Shown here one piece after another: positions 38,874 through 50,639 of a stretch of 64,000 bases of DNA; position 1 is the first letter of the stretch, and each line of letters opens with the position of its first letter. The DNA lies in NCBI RefSeq assembly GCF_009730915.1, contig NC_052474.1, forward strand, positions 3,073,501 to 3,137,500, written 5' to 3'. The stretch is from Dioscorea cayenensis subsp. rotundata. Its lineage: Eukaryota; Streptophyta; Magnoliopsida; Dioscoreales; Dioscoreaceae. Under the pieces are notes generated by a model. It did not search any database, was not told the origin of the DNA, and saw only the letters and a list, made by a program, of their open reading frames with translations. Position numbers and translations under genes: made by a program.

Positions 38874-40978
38874 TTAATCAATTTGACCATCACCTGCAGA
38901 GAAGTACTCAGCAAGCCAAGCTTGCCGCAAGTGATAGTTTTTTGCGAGGAATCCCCTTGCTAAATGTTCATGCTCATTAAGATAGTCGAAGGCTTTACCA
39001 AGTGATGCCTCATTGTAACCATCAGATTTCATTACTTCTTGGAAAAGTTCAGAAGCAATGCCTCTCTGGCTGGTCCTTATGGCGTCGGCCAACCGGCCTA
39101 TTTGGAATGCAAGAAGATCGATCTTCTCTGCAATATGGTTGTTGCTTTGATCACATTGTCTTGTTCTTCCTGTTGAATCTGATGATGTTGAAATTTGTTG
39201 GGACCGGGAGTGTGTCTCCTCTGCTTCCTCCTCAGTCTCAATGTTTTCATCCATAATCACATTCACATCATCTCCTGAGAACACAGGATCAGCACCGACA
39301 ACTATTCTAGGGGCAACTGGCTCATCACCACAGATGATAGCCATCTCATCGTACATCTCAATTGTCTTGTTTATGAATGGTTCATCCTTCGGATGAGCCT
39401 GTAAAAATGAAATTAGAATTATTATGAAGATACTAAGATAAATGCATTTTGATTAAAAATCATGCAGCTTACCGCTATGTGTTGGTTATAAGATATTGCA
39501 TCCATGACAATTTTCTTTTCATCCTCAACCCAGGTTGAATTACCCAGACTTCTGAGCTTCTTTATCTGTAAATACCTAGTCTTGATTGTTCGCAGATGAT
39601 TTTCAACATTAGAGTCAGTGCAAATCAGGTTGAATTTGTCACTGACAGCTTTTGCTGCAGCCAACAGGGCATGCCTCTTAAAACTCTTGTTAACCTTCCG
39701 TCCCAATCTCACTTGCTGTACAAGGAAGGGGAGCAAGAAGTGACTCATGGCTGGGCTCCACCTGAAATTGGTACAACCCTTCTTGCTAGGCCGTCCTTCT
39801 TTTATGTGAAATCCTAGAAATTAGGCAATAAAAAAAAAATCTTTTAATATCTCTGCACAATTGCTACTGCTTCTCAACTTTCAATTCACACGTCAGTAAA
39901 CTAGGATATCTTAGCCTGACACGTCTTGCGATAAGTTATGAAAAAGAACTAAAAAATGAAGAAAGGGAGTAAGCACATGAAGAGAATACACAACATTATC
40001 TTTCATTCATGAATAAGAGTTTGTCCTTACTCACACCTCAAGGTTTGTGTCTTCTTTAATCTTTATCGTGTTTCATCTAATAGAGACATTTTTTTTTTTT
40101 TAACCTTCCAGCATGAATAAATTTCTATCAGAAATCAACCAAGGTGGAATTCCCTACAGAGTTTGAAGGCATCCTCCAAAGTTGCATAAGTCGATGAGTC
40201 TATATATATAGAGAGAAAGGAAGATGCTTAAAATTTGTATCCAAGCGAAGCCTATATTGTTGGACTTGATGCTTGGAAAATATTTGGAAAGGTCATTGTC
40301 TTGAACAGATAGAATTCAAGAATCTTTTCATAAATCACACATAACCCAAGACCACAACTGATCAAAATTACTGTACTACAACATTCAAACTCACAGTAAA
40401 GAAATTGTTTAAGGATGCATTTGGCCGTCCAGTATTGGAGCTCAAGCGTAAAAAGCTGTAATGCAACCCAAATCAGTAGTTGGTTCCAAGATATGGCTTA
40501 GAATAGTATCTCAAAATCCCTCTTTTGGCTCCAGTATCTCCAAATACCTCTAACTAAAAGGAAGGCTTTTTCTTGGCCTTCATGAAAAATAATATGCAAA
40601 AGCTTATTTGAAGAAGTTTTAGCAGAGAAAAAAAGAAGATTTATGGATTTCATGGGCACTAACCGCCAGTTGAAGGAGAATCCTCGGTGCTGACGGGCAC
40701 AAATTTCACCGGAGTCACTTCATCTCCATTGACTTTTAATTTTTTATTTTGTGATCCATTCACAAGATCAGCACAAACTGTTGAAGTTCATAAACAGCAA
40801 AAGTACTCAAAACTTTTTGAAAAAAAAAAAAGAATAAAAGAGAAAATGAGCGCCAGTAATTCTGTAAGAAATCATGTTCACCTTTCTCAAGATTCTTTAC
40901 ATCTCTGGATGAAAGTGTAATCCTCACACTATGTACTTTTCCTGGAGATTTAGGTTGACTGGATCTTGAAGCTTTCAT
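38874..40978 (-). CDS. Myb/SANT-like DNA-binding domain protein, 4 coding exons, 358 aa
   Basis: Likely nuclear DNA-binding protein of the plant Myb/SANT-like (Myb_DNA-bind_3, L10-interacting MYB) family. Exons are 40882-40978, 40664-40777, 39473-39813 and 38874-39398; all junctions are GT-AG and in phase. Exon 1 begins MKASRSSQPKSPGKVHSVR, with a stop codon in frame just upstream. The Myb/SANT-like domain spans about residues 80-170: NFRWSPAMSHFLLPFLVQQV, LAAAKAVSDKF, VENHLRTIKTRYLQIKKLRS and STWVEDEKKIVMD, continuing into AHPKDEPFINKTIEMYDEMA, which is strongly conserved in this family. An acidic linker and a C-terminal helical region follow (HIAEKIDLLAFQIGRLADAI). This domain is shared with the Myb-like protein of PIF/Harbinger transposons, but no transposon features surround the gene. 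No frame defects. Confidence 0.88.
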
Positions 40979-43070
40979 ATTTAACTGCTACTTATGCCGA
41001 TCCCAGTTTTTACTAGTGCAAAATAAAATAAAAATTCGATCAGCAACCTTTCAGGTATATCTCTGGCACACACAAAACAAATCTAAAGGTTGAGATAAAC
41101 AATTATAACCAATAGCATTTTAAACATGGACACTCATAAAGTCGGCTAGACTAGTCACTAGAAATGAAAAATGTCAAGTGAGAAAAATTAATATAGAAAA
41201 GCAAAATAATTATTTCCATGCCATTATTGCATGTACAATCGTCTTTTCAAAGACAAATTTCAACTGCCATTTATATGAAGAACAGAATACATCAGAATCA
41301 TAAACCAAGCATCTTACCATTAATCAGTAATCAATAGCTTTCGAAAATAAAAGGTCAGCAATAGCTTTTTCATTAAAGGTCTAACGGATGGCACTTCCCT
41401 CGTGTTGTGAATGATATAATTTCCCAATGACCTTCATATAATCCCTGGGGTACTCTTATCTGAACTCTAGTTAAACTTCTGAGGATTGAAGATTTTATGG
41501 GAGAAAAGATGATTATAAATGCATTATCTGAATGTGCTAGACAATGGCCATGCCTATTTATAATCGGACACAAATTACAAATTTCAGAATGTCAAAGTAC
41601 AAACACTATATCTCCTAGAGACAAAGAAAAGCAGAAAGATGGGAAATTGCAAGAAATAAAGCAAAGATCAAAATCAAGGTAGAATAAAATTATCTCCTCT
41701 TATTTAGATAAAAAAAACAAAAGAGAGAAAGAAAGAGAGAGAGAACCTTCTCCAATGCCCAAGGCTGACACCAGTGTGTGAACTAAATAAATAGGTTGTA
41801 AAGTATGAGCCCTAATGCAGATAAAAGTGGTTGTTTCCTCACATCAAAACTGTGATGCCCAGATTGCCAACAAGCAACTCTACAGGTTGACATTAACCAA
41901 TTATATTATCAACAAAATTTTAAAAAAAAATTAAGACAGAAAGGATAAACATGATTGTGATTGGTTTAGTTGTGTGCATGAGATGATATGCAACTAAGTT
42001 CTAATAGCATTACAATTTTCTTCACAAAAATGGATTTGGCGTGGTCTGTAATTCGGTAATTCCCAAGTTAGTTTATAATGAATATGAATCTTCACGAATA
42101 ATTCAAACAAATAAAGATATGGAAATTTAGGGCATCGGTAAATATGTAACTACAAAAAAATAATCATCCAGTTGGAGTGGTTTGCTTGATGCCAAGTTGA
42201 GTACAGGCTGGATAGGACTAGATGTTCAGAAACCAAATCTCAAGTTGGGCAAGTTTTACTTGAATTCCAAATGACCTAATTCAAGCAAAGTTAAATTTAA
42301 CTCCATAATCAACCTACAGTCAAAAATCCAAAGCATGCAAAGTACATCTCAAGAACTCTATGCACCACATATGGTCAAGAACATAAAACAAGTAAACATT
42401 ATCTAACAGAAGTAGTTCTCACATCACGCTAAGAACATGAAGAGCATGTTCAGATATTCGACGAATTCTAACCAAATCCTATAAAATTCCTGCAGATTTG
42501 GTTCCCACACTTCAACATTTGCACAAGGAAAACCAACCTATGCACTCCAAAATTCAACATTCTAAAAAAATAAATCATAATAATACAAGACAAAAGTAAT
42601 AAAATAAATAAAGCAAGATAAAAAATTTCATCAATTAACACACGTTCCAATAAAAAAAGAACATCATAATGGTAAACTCAAATCAAAATTATACAAACTC
42701 CAACCCAAAAACATCAAATTCTACCCAAAAAAAAAAAAAAATATATTCCAAAAACTTCAAACAATTCACATAATCTGGGGTCCCACATTTCAAATCAATA
42801 CCTAATTCTAAATCCCAAAACCTAACAGAGAGGCAGACTGAAGCCAAATACATAGAACAACAAAAAGAGGATCACAAAATCACACATCCAATACGGAAAA
42901 TTCTGAATAATATTAGGCTTGATAGAGATCGAAAGACGAAGAAGAGGAGAGTGATACCTTTGGACTGTGGAGAGACGGCGAGATTGAGCGGCATACGCCG
43001 GCGAACTAAGACGAGGGCGAGGTGGGCTGCGAAGTACTAAGGATGATCTGCGACGATGCATTCATCGCTC
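40979..43070 (-). other. Probable spliced 5' leader and promoter of the Myb/SANT-like gene
   Basis: A GC-rich minus-strand block at 42962-43061 ends in a good donor (CCAAAG then GTATCA). It could be the first exon, spliced to an acceptor near 40990-41020. Its short frame (MHRRRSSLVLRSPP) cannot be joined to exon 1 without meeting the upstream in-frame stop, so it is more likely non-coding leader. The roughly 1.9 kb between holds AT-rich intron-like sequence and a GAGAGAAAGAAAGAGAGAGAG tract near 41723-41743. Confidence 0.4.
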
Positions 43071-44382
43071 GGTAGTAATTAAACTATAACTGTTTTGGGT
43101 TCGGTTCTCGTTTTCTTATTTAATATTATTTGATATTATTGGATGAAAATTAAACTTTATTTTTCACATTTATACGTCATAAACTCATAAAAAGCAATTA
43201 TTTTAAGAAATTTTTTTCCAGATATAATAGATGTAGATGCAGGGGATAAATTCAATTTTAAAAAAATATATATATATAATTTAACTGTGAAGGATTTTAT
43301 AGATATACGAGTGAAATCTTATATTAATATGTCATGTTATCTCTAAAATGAAGTTTATATAAATACAGATTAATCTTAAGAGTTATAATTCTTGTAATTT
43401 AGATTTTATAAATTTATTTCTTTTGAAATATATAGACAAAATTATAGATTGGATGCTCAATCTTTGTTTAATTGAGGAAAAGAATACCAACTTTCTAAGT
43501 TATAGGGGTAGTAAATTTACTAATTAAATCATAGATGTTTTGTTTCCCCATCATTTTCATTGTGATTAATATTCTTTACATCAACTAAAAGTTTAAATTT
43601 TTTTGTACGCCAATAACTGGGGGATAATTTAGAAAGTAGGGAACTTAAATCATGAATTTACCTTCAACTTAGCAAAATCTTAACTCATTTAGCCTTTTTA
43701 TTTGGAGAAAAGAAACATATTGAAAACGTTGAAGCTCACAACATTAGAAATTTTCAGAATTTTTAGGGTATGTCCAAAATCCACATAAGTAAATAAATAG
43801 TATAACTAAAATTTGAGATTGTAAAATTACACTTATCTCATAGTTGGGTTGTGATTTCTCCTTTTTTTCTATAAAATAAAATTATGTTGGTTACGTTTGA
43901 TATGCGCTGTGTTTTGATGCACTTCTATACAAGCTATAACACTGATATAGCTTCTTTATATGTTCATATTTATCCCATAATTACTATCTCTCTAATGATA
44001 TAAATATCCATTGCAGCAAACATCAGTTGATCAAGTGGTATCATCAAGCGAGCACATAATAGAATCTTGGCAAAAATTCACAACATATGGTCTGCCAATA
44101 GTAGCTGCCCAGCTTCAAATTCAAGCATGAAAGGAAAGAAATCAACAAACAAATGTTTTCCAGGGCTCTGTGAATAAGGTATCATAGATGGCAAGCCACA
44201 TAAAACACTCAAATAATGCATCTCTGTCATCTTAGTATCAAATACAAAACGATGTTCTTATGGTTCTTATGCATTCAGCTTATCTGGAGAAGAAGATGCA
44301 GCGAGGAAAAACATGCACGTAGATGAGCAAAAGCTCAAAACAATGATCAAATGGCAATGTTTGAAGGCCAAATGCATGAGCA
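43071..44382. other. Intergenic DNA and probable 3' untranslated region of PIN1
   Basis: AT-rich. The part nearest 44382 is likely PIN1 3' untranslated region. No other gene seen. Confidence 0.5.
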
Positions 44383-46322
44383 TCAACCAGTCCTCAGGAT
44401 GATATGAACACCACTGTCAGTGTCCACAATGTCACTGATCTCTCCAACTTTCAGAGAAAAGGTGGCGTCCTCGAAAGGCTTCTGCATCTGCCCTCGTCCA
44501 AATCGCCCTGAAGCAATAATAAGCAATTTATATAAGAAAATGATTGTGAATGTTGCACAGATTATGATTTCCAACACATGAATTCAGTTAAGTTGACAGA
44601 GAGCCAAGTGAACATTGGTTTAAACATTGTACAATATTGATATTAGCTAAATTCATGATTGAGAAGTTCATCAAGAGAAAAAACAGACTATCCCCTTTAT
44701 TATATTCAGCTTCATACCACACATCGGTCAAACTAGAATAGCTGTCTGAATTAAAATTCACAAGCCATTAGACACAAAATAGAGATATGTTTTCAATGCA
44801 CATACAAGACACCTGGAAATGTAAATGATAGAGGGAGTACTTGAACCATTGCTATGTTTGAAGTCGTGGAAAAAGAATTTGTTGATAATCTTAAAACCAG
44901 CACACATAAAAAAGGGAGTACTTGAAACAGATAGCTTGTAATCTTATATAAGTTAGGCGAACAAGGTTTTATGAGATAGCTGACAATTTTTTTTAATGAG
45001 ACCTGTGCTGAAAAGTGAGCACCTCTCAGTGTGGTGGATGCTAAATAACCTGATAGATTTAAACTAGAATGCTCAAAATTCTTACAAAAATCCTACAGAT
45101 CAAAGGAAATTAGGGTGAACAGACAACTCAATAATAACAGCACATGATCTAATCAGGGACTTGTGGAAGAGGACAAACAACTTGAAGGAGAATTGTATTT
45201 AAGACTCTGAATAAGGCATTGTTTGGAGTAAAGCATAGCATACAAACAGATAGAGGCTTACATAGGATTGAAAACTATAGCAATGACAATATTTGTTACT
45301 TGTGATTCATACAGATCATTAATCAAGAAGAGTCATAAGTAAGACTTTGAAAAGGCATTGATTGGAGTAAGGCATAGCAGACTAAATGAATAGAGGCTCA
45401 AATAGATTGAAAACTATGACAAAGATGATATTTGTAACTTGTAATGCCTACGTATCATTAATCAATCACGGTCACCTCTAACTTTCTGAGCAAGCTAAAT
45501 TGAACAGCTGTGTTAACCAATTCACCATAGTACCTTTAGGATGTATAACACATTATTCATACATATATAATGAGAAATGCCTAACACACACATGAATGCC
45601 TTACAACAGATAAAGGTGCATTGTTAGGTTTAATTGCACAGAACCAAAACAAGATAAAGAGTTCACTCACATAGATATTAAGATATATCATTCTTCATTT
45701 CAGACATATGTTTTTGCTTATCTTACCATATTTCATAGTAATAGCATCTCAAGGGTTAAAACCCCAAACAACATCTATTTTTTCAATATCTCAGGCTAAA
45801 ATTTCACAGGCACAACGGATTCTATATTATTGTATCAAATCAAGGCCAGAAGTTTTCAAGAGAGATGAAGACGATACAGAAACCACTTCCACTCTTCGAT
45901 TACAATCAATAACAAATTAGAGAATGGAAAACTTCAAGAATACACTCAAGAACAAGAAGATGATCCAACCAACCGCACCTTCAAAACAGATCTCCAAAAG
46001 AAAACTCTAAATCTACTAGAACTAAAAAAACCCTAACAAAAATCATGGAAAGCACTGGAACAAGATCAAGAAGGGAAGGGGCCAGACCTAGATCGCCGCC
46101 GCGCTTGGCGGAGCTGCAGTGGGAGTAACGGGAGGCGACCTCTTCAAAGTGGGCCTTTCCGGAGACGATGTCATCGCGGAGGGAGCGGAGCTCCGACACG
46201 GCGGCGTCCCGAGTGGTGGCGCTAATGATCCGGCCATCGGGGTCCTTCCATGAGGCCTTGCGCCGCGAGCCTTCGTGCTTTATCAGGATGTGGGATGCCC
46301 GTACCTGATGCTCCGACGCCAT
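44383..46322 (-). CDS. PIN1: Pin1-type peptidyl-prolyl cis-trans isomerase (parvulin), 2 exons, 119 aa
   Basis: Isomerises phospho-Ser/Thr-Pro bonds; in plants this enzyme acts on flowering regulators such as SOC1 and AGL24 and on other phosphoproteins. Exon 1 is 46088-46322 and exon 2 is 44383-44507, with GT-AG ends joining inside DLG|GRFGRG. The start is [20 protein letters not shown]; upstream codons in the same frame are low-complexity leader. Parvulin features: His in ASHILIKH, basic phosphate-binding loop EGSRRKASW, Cys about residue 69 in [13 protein letters not shown], then [17 protein letters not shown] and the closing [10 protein letters not shown]. There is no N-terminal WW domain, which is the plant type, and the length equals that of the Arabidopsis protein. 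The intron is 1.58 kb and carries a tandem duplication. Confidence 0.95.
45200..45480. repeat. 140-bp tandem duplication in the PIN1 intron
   Basis: AAGACTCTGAATAAGGCATT at 45201 and AAGACTTTGAAAAGGCATTG at 45341 start two copies. Both continue through GGAGTAA-GCATAGCA, TAGAGGCT, GATTGAAAACTATG and GATATTTGT-ACTTGT words. Confidence 0.85.
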
Positions 46323-46329
46323 CGTCACC

Positions 46330-46331
<2 letters not shown>

Positions 46332-46369
<38 letters not shown>

Positions 46370-46440
46370 GCAAAGATGAGCAGTGGACCAAGAAGCAACT
46401 CGGGAATGATCTTGCGATTTCTCTCTCTCTCTCTCTCTCT
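46332..46440 (-). promoter_or_regulatory. Inverted repeat (hairpin) just upstream of the PIN1 start
   Basis: A (GA)n tract at 46332-46365 continues into AAATCGCAAAGAT (to 46377). The reverse complement, ATCTTGCGATTT followed by (CT)10, occupies 46409-46440. The arms therefore match through about 13 unique bases plus the dinucleotide run, with one single-base bulge and a loop of about 31 bases. In the minus-strand transcript this stem would end about 10 bases before the ATG. Whether transcription starts upstream of it is not known. Confidence 0.75.
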
Positions 46441-48585
46441 ATGTTGACCCACTTCTATTTTTATGATGTAATTTCTTACGACTTTTATTTTTATTATGAA
46501 ATATATATATTGAAATAAAAGTGCTTTGATATAATGTTCATACACTGTTAATCTGGGATTTTTATACTATTTTTATATTATATATATACTATATATCTGG
46601 ATTTTATTACTGTTTAATACTGTTTATATTCATAAAAATGTATGCTTGTCATCTATTATTAAAAAAAAAATTAATTTAAATATAAAATCATAATAATTAA
46701 TTTTTTTTTATGAAGTAGATACATCAAAATTTTAAGTAAGAAAAAATAAGTATAAAGTTAAAAGGTAAAATATAATGAGAGTAAATAGACAATGAAACCA
46801 GATAATATAACATGATAATCTATTAAAAATGGAAACAAAACAGAACAATAACTGTAGAATACGGGGATAAATAGAGCAACCAAAAGTAAACTCTCAAGTG
46901 AATATGAGAGAAGTCTTCCACTAAGAAAGTTTACCAAGTGGAGCCAACACATTCAAAAGGAAAACCCTCACTTAGGCCACACCTCCAGGCTCCAATTGGT
47001 TGCAGATTTGTGTTATTTATAATTTAGATTTTTGTTATTTTTAAATAAAAGATATGATATCTAATCAATTAATTTATTTATTTTTCAGATGCCGAGTACT
47101 ATTTATGCACTTAAAAATTGCCTTTTGTTTTGTAACTTTAGGTTTTTAAAGGATGATAAGCATTTAGAAAAAGAGGCTAGCTTAGAATTAGAGCAGCCAA
47201 GCATACATGTTTGTACCCCAAATGAGATTTGATTAAATAAAAAACCTTCAAATTTTTTTTTTCCGAAATCAATCCAAGTATATTTGAGATGAAATTGTGA
47301 TCATTCAAAATAAAGATAAGCAGAATGGAAAGTTCCATATCCAATAATCCAACTGAGTTCGTTTTGGTTGGAAATGGAATAGAAGATGACTCCATTTGAG
47401 ACGTGCTGATAAAGCAGTGTAAAAGGCTAAGCTAGGGAACTAAGCTAATGTTGGAAAAAACTATAAAAAGAATGAGAGACAGAAAGCCAAGGTTAACTTT
47501 AATACCTGATGCGAGTGTTTAATTTCAGAGCAGAGATGGCAATTAATGTATAACAATCACCAGAGCACATGCATGGCTGGACATAGATCTTTTTATTGGA
47601 AAATATATAAAACTGACCATTTCTACTTTGAGATTCAGATTTTATTGCTGTCACATGTAGATGCTACTACGTAGGTTGAGTAACAACTTGGTGATGAATG
47701 CGCTTGTGTGAGTAGTGTGCAAAAGTTTTCTGAGGAAAGAGTATATATTCAGATAATTCAACAAGATTAATTACATTCTTGCAAACTGCTCCCTTATCTT
47801 CCCAAAGTTCCATGTAGCCATCTTGGACTGACATTCCAAGTTCTGTTGCCTGTGTTTTCACTTTTCAGGCTAAAGCAAAAACAGGACATCATTGAAAGAT
47901 TTGATGCCATGATCAGGCCAGTGAATCTGCAGCTGGTTTCCAGTTTTAAGACTATCTTTTGTACAATCTTTTGCTTTCTAACTTTTTTTGAATCTATGTT
48001 GATATCCTCTAGCTACGTTGTTGTTCCCTTGTGATGCCAGTTGTTGATTAACTGTCAAAAGTTACACTCCAAAATAGGCTATTGATTCTTCTTAATTAAT
48101 TACCTTTCTGTGTACACCTTCATGGAAATCATATCATGTATCCAGAAATCATATCTGGGCAAAGAATGTTGGTTGTAGTCTTTGCAGTACTGATTTATAT
48201 TATATTTTGATTTTCTTGTGCTTTTCAGATGGTTAATTAAGAAGCTGAATTTTTTTTTCCTTTTGGCTTCTTCAGCTATACCACCTTTCTATCATATCAC
48301 TTATATATCTTCATTGACAGAGAGTGATACAGAAATTCTTAGATTACTTCCTATCCTTGTTTCATCTCCCATCTGAAATCTCTGTAAACAGCCAACCATA
48401 TATATTTGGAGAACTTATTAATTCCATAGAAATTAATAACACCATATATAATTAAGCTATTAACATATTTATTTATTTATATAACATCAACATTCAACAA
48501 ACAAGCACATGAAACAGCAGTTGTTCACAAAGAGTAGGAGGAGGAGGAGCAGGAGGAGCCTCATGATCATCAGTAACTACTCTTT
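46441..48585. other. Intergenic DNA with one unexplained exon-like frame
   Basis: Mostly AT-rich. On the minus strand 47667-47858 is open, begins next to an ACAG acceptor-like site and reads QATELGMSVQDGYMELWEDK onward with normal amino-acid make-up. I cannot identify it or find partner exons. It may be a gene fragment or chance. Confidence 0.35.
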
Positions 48586-49002
48586 TTAAGTATACCTCCA
48601 CAGAGGTCTAAACCACTGTGAATGAAAAGAAGACTGGTAAGACACCATCAACAAAAGCACCACCACAAGCGCAGCCACACCCCACGGCGAGCTCCCCGCC
48701 ATGTCTCTACCCTCCTGCTCCGGCCCAAACCTCCGGAACTTAAACCTTCTATCAACGAGCATGTACCCTGCCAGGACTAAGACCACCAAAAACAGAAAAA
48801 GAATAAAGAAGAAGCGAAGGCCGAGCTCAGAACGGTGCACCTGCTCCTTGTAGTTGGTGTACCATGATAAAGAAAGGAAGAGAACTACTATGGCGAAGAC
48901 GGCGAGGAGCGGTGCCGGAGGAAGTGAAATTGAGGCCAGGACTTGGCCTCTCCAACCTTGCTTCCATTGAGGCCCTCTGGGATCACGTAAGAACCAGTCC
49001 AT
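48586..49002 (-). CDS. Uncharacterised plant small membrane protein (SSPWGV family), 138 aa
   Basis: Paralogue of the gene at 25286-25675; function unknown. I chose the start at MDWFLRDPRGPQWKQGWRG; an ATG 12 codons upstream (MHEQPNKKTTII) is also open, but it lacks the family look. Hydrophobic segments lie at about residues 30-48, 64-82 and 108-124. A basic stretch (DRRFKFRRFGPEQEGRD) precedes the conserved block GSSPWGVAALVVVLLLMVSY, which is followed by QSSFHSQWFRPLW. The similarity to the other copy is concentrated in this C-terminal block and in the three-segment layout. The coding part has no intron and no frame defects. Leader sequence includes a CATGCATGCATG word just upstream. Confidence 0.85.
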   Translation of the reverse strand: MDWFLRDPRGPQWKQGWRGQVLASISLPPAPLLAVFAIVVLFLSLSWYTNYKEQVHRSELGLRFFFILFLFLVVLVLAGYMLVDRRFKFRRFGPEQEGRDMAGSSPWGVAALVVVLLLMVSYQSSFHSQWFRPLWRYT

Positions 49003-49829
49003 GATTATTGTTGTCTTCTTGTTTGGTTGTTCATGCATGCATGGTTAATTTTGGAGATACAAGAGCTTTATTAGTTGTGAACTTATGGGTTTGGAAAGGT
49101 GGGAATGGTGGAGGGGAGATGCTCTAGAGATGGATGAAGAACAAAGTAGATAAAGGCAGTGGGGAATTGATGCTTTGCTTAGCTTTGTTGGTGGATGATG
49201 CGCTTGAAAGGAATGAAATGCATGGAAAGAATGTGCTTGAAGCTTTGACGTGGCACGTAATTGATACCATCAAGCTTGTAGTTTGGACATGGGTGTTTGG
49301 TATAAGGACACACAGAGACAAATTAATATTCATATAGTTATATAGTTATTGAGAATTATCATTCTTTTCTTTTTATCTGTCATCAGTCATGATTAACTGA
49401 ATCTGATATACCAAAAAATTTAATTATGTCACAAAATTTTATAAAAAAGGTAATTATCTTTTCAAAATTATCTTCAATTTATATTTTTAAATTTTTTTCT
49501 CATATTTAATTCTAACAAAAGAGTTGAATAGAATGTTAATGGTAATTTTAGAAAAAAAAATAATAAATATATAATGATGTTAGAAAATTACAGTTAAAAA
49601 TGAACATGGATTTATGACATATGAAAAGAAACGGAAGGAGTTTTTTTTTTTTTTTAAGGACATGATGTATTCCCTCAATGTATCTGTGCTTTTTCATTGT
49701 GAACTAAAATTGACTTCCTCAACAGAACACATTAATAACCTATATAAAAAAATTTGATGTCAACTGTAATCATTGATATATAAACATATCTCGTATTTAT
49801 TTAAAATTATGAATATAGACAATTCTTTT
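49003..49829. other. Intergenic DNA, includes promoter of the 48.6-kb membrane-protein gene
   Basis: Composition is normal to about 49330 and then AT-rich. No other gene seen; open frames at 49124-49337 on both strands are opposite each other and unsupported. Confidence 0.5.
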
Positions 49830-50332
49830 TACATAGCATTTATGTCCACTATATATATTTAAAAAAATAAATCAACCCTAATTTTATCCAAAATAGAAAC
49901 AACAATTATAAACAATTAAATATATTAAATAAAAGTGTGTGAAAATAAGGATCAATAGCATACATATATAAAACCAAAACAGAAGTAAAACGTAAAATCA
50001 AGTACTAATGACACATATATTCATATTTATGGTTTATTAGTAGTTAATTCCCATATTAAAATATTCAGCAGTTGGTTGTTACATAGCATTTATGTCCACT
50101 ATATATATTTAAAAAAAAATAAATCAACCCTAATTTTATCCAAAATAGAAACAACAATTATAAACAATTAAATATATTAAATAAAAGTGTGCGAAAATAA
50201 GGATCAATAGCATACATATATAAAACCAAAACAGAAGTAAAACGTAAAATCAAGTACTAATGACACAAATATTCATATTTATGGTTTATTAGTAGTTAAT
50301 TCCCATATTAAAATATTCAGCAGTTGGTTGTT
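49830..50332. repeat. Very recent 250-bp tandem duplication
   Basis: ACATAGCATTTATGTCCACT starts at 49831 and again at 50081. The two copies run to GTTGGTTGTT (about 50080 and 50332) with only about three differences: one extra A in a run, GTGTG versus GTGCG, and CATATATTC versus CAAATATTC. Confidence 0.97.
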
Positions 50333-50639
50333 TGGCAGAAGATTTTTTAAAAATAATTTTATGTTGATTTAAATACAGTTTTGTTAAAATAAAGATCAGA
50401 ATCTTAATTTTATTTGTTGCACTTTTGTCAACTATATACATGTATAAATGAATAGATTATGAATAAAAAAAATAAACTTTTCATTTGAAGGATTGAATTC
50501 TAGATAGATTTGTAAATAAATACGGCCGAAATCTTGAGTTCTTTTTTTTTTTTTAATTTATGTGGAGATTTAATTTCAAATCAAATTTTTGAATCCAAAA
50601 ATATTTGAGCAAATACTGGATTTAAATCAATATATCAAT

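Noticed and set aside
42822-43061. Frame starting MHRRRSSLVLRSPPRPRL as a transit peptide exon
   Set aside because: Joining it to the next exon of the Myb/SANT-like gene meets an in-frame stop before MKAS; more likely non-coding leader.
47846-48034. Plus-strand frame with LKQKQDIIERFDAMIRPV
   Set aside because: It overlaps the exon-like minus frame at 47667-47858, has no partner exon and turns into T-rich translation.
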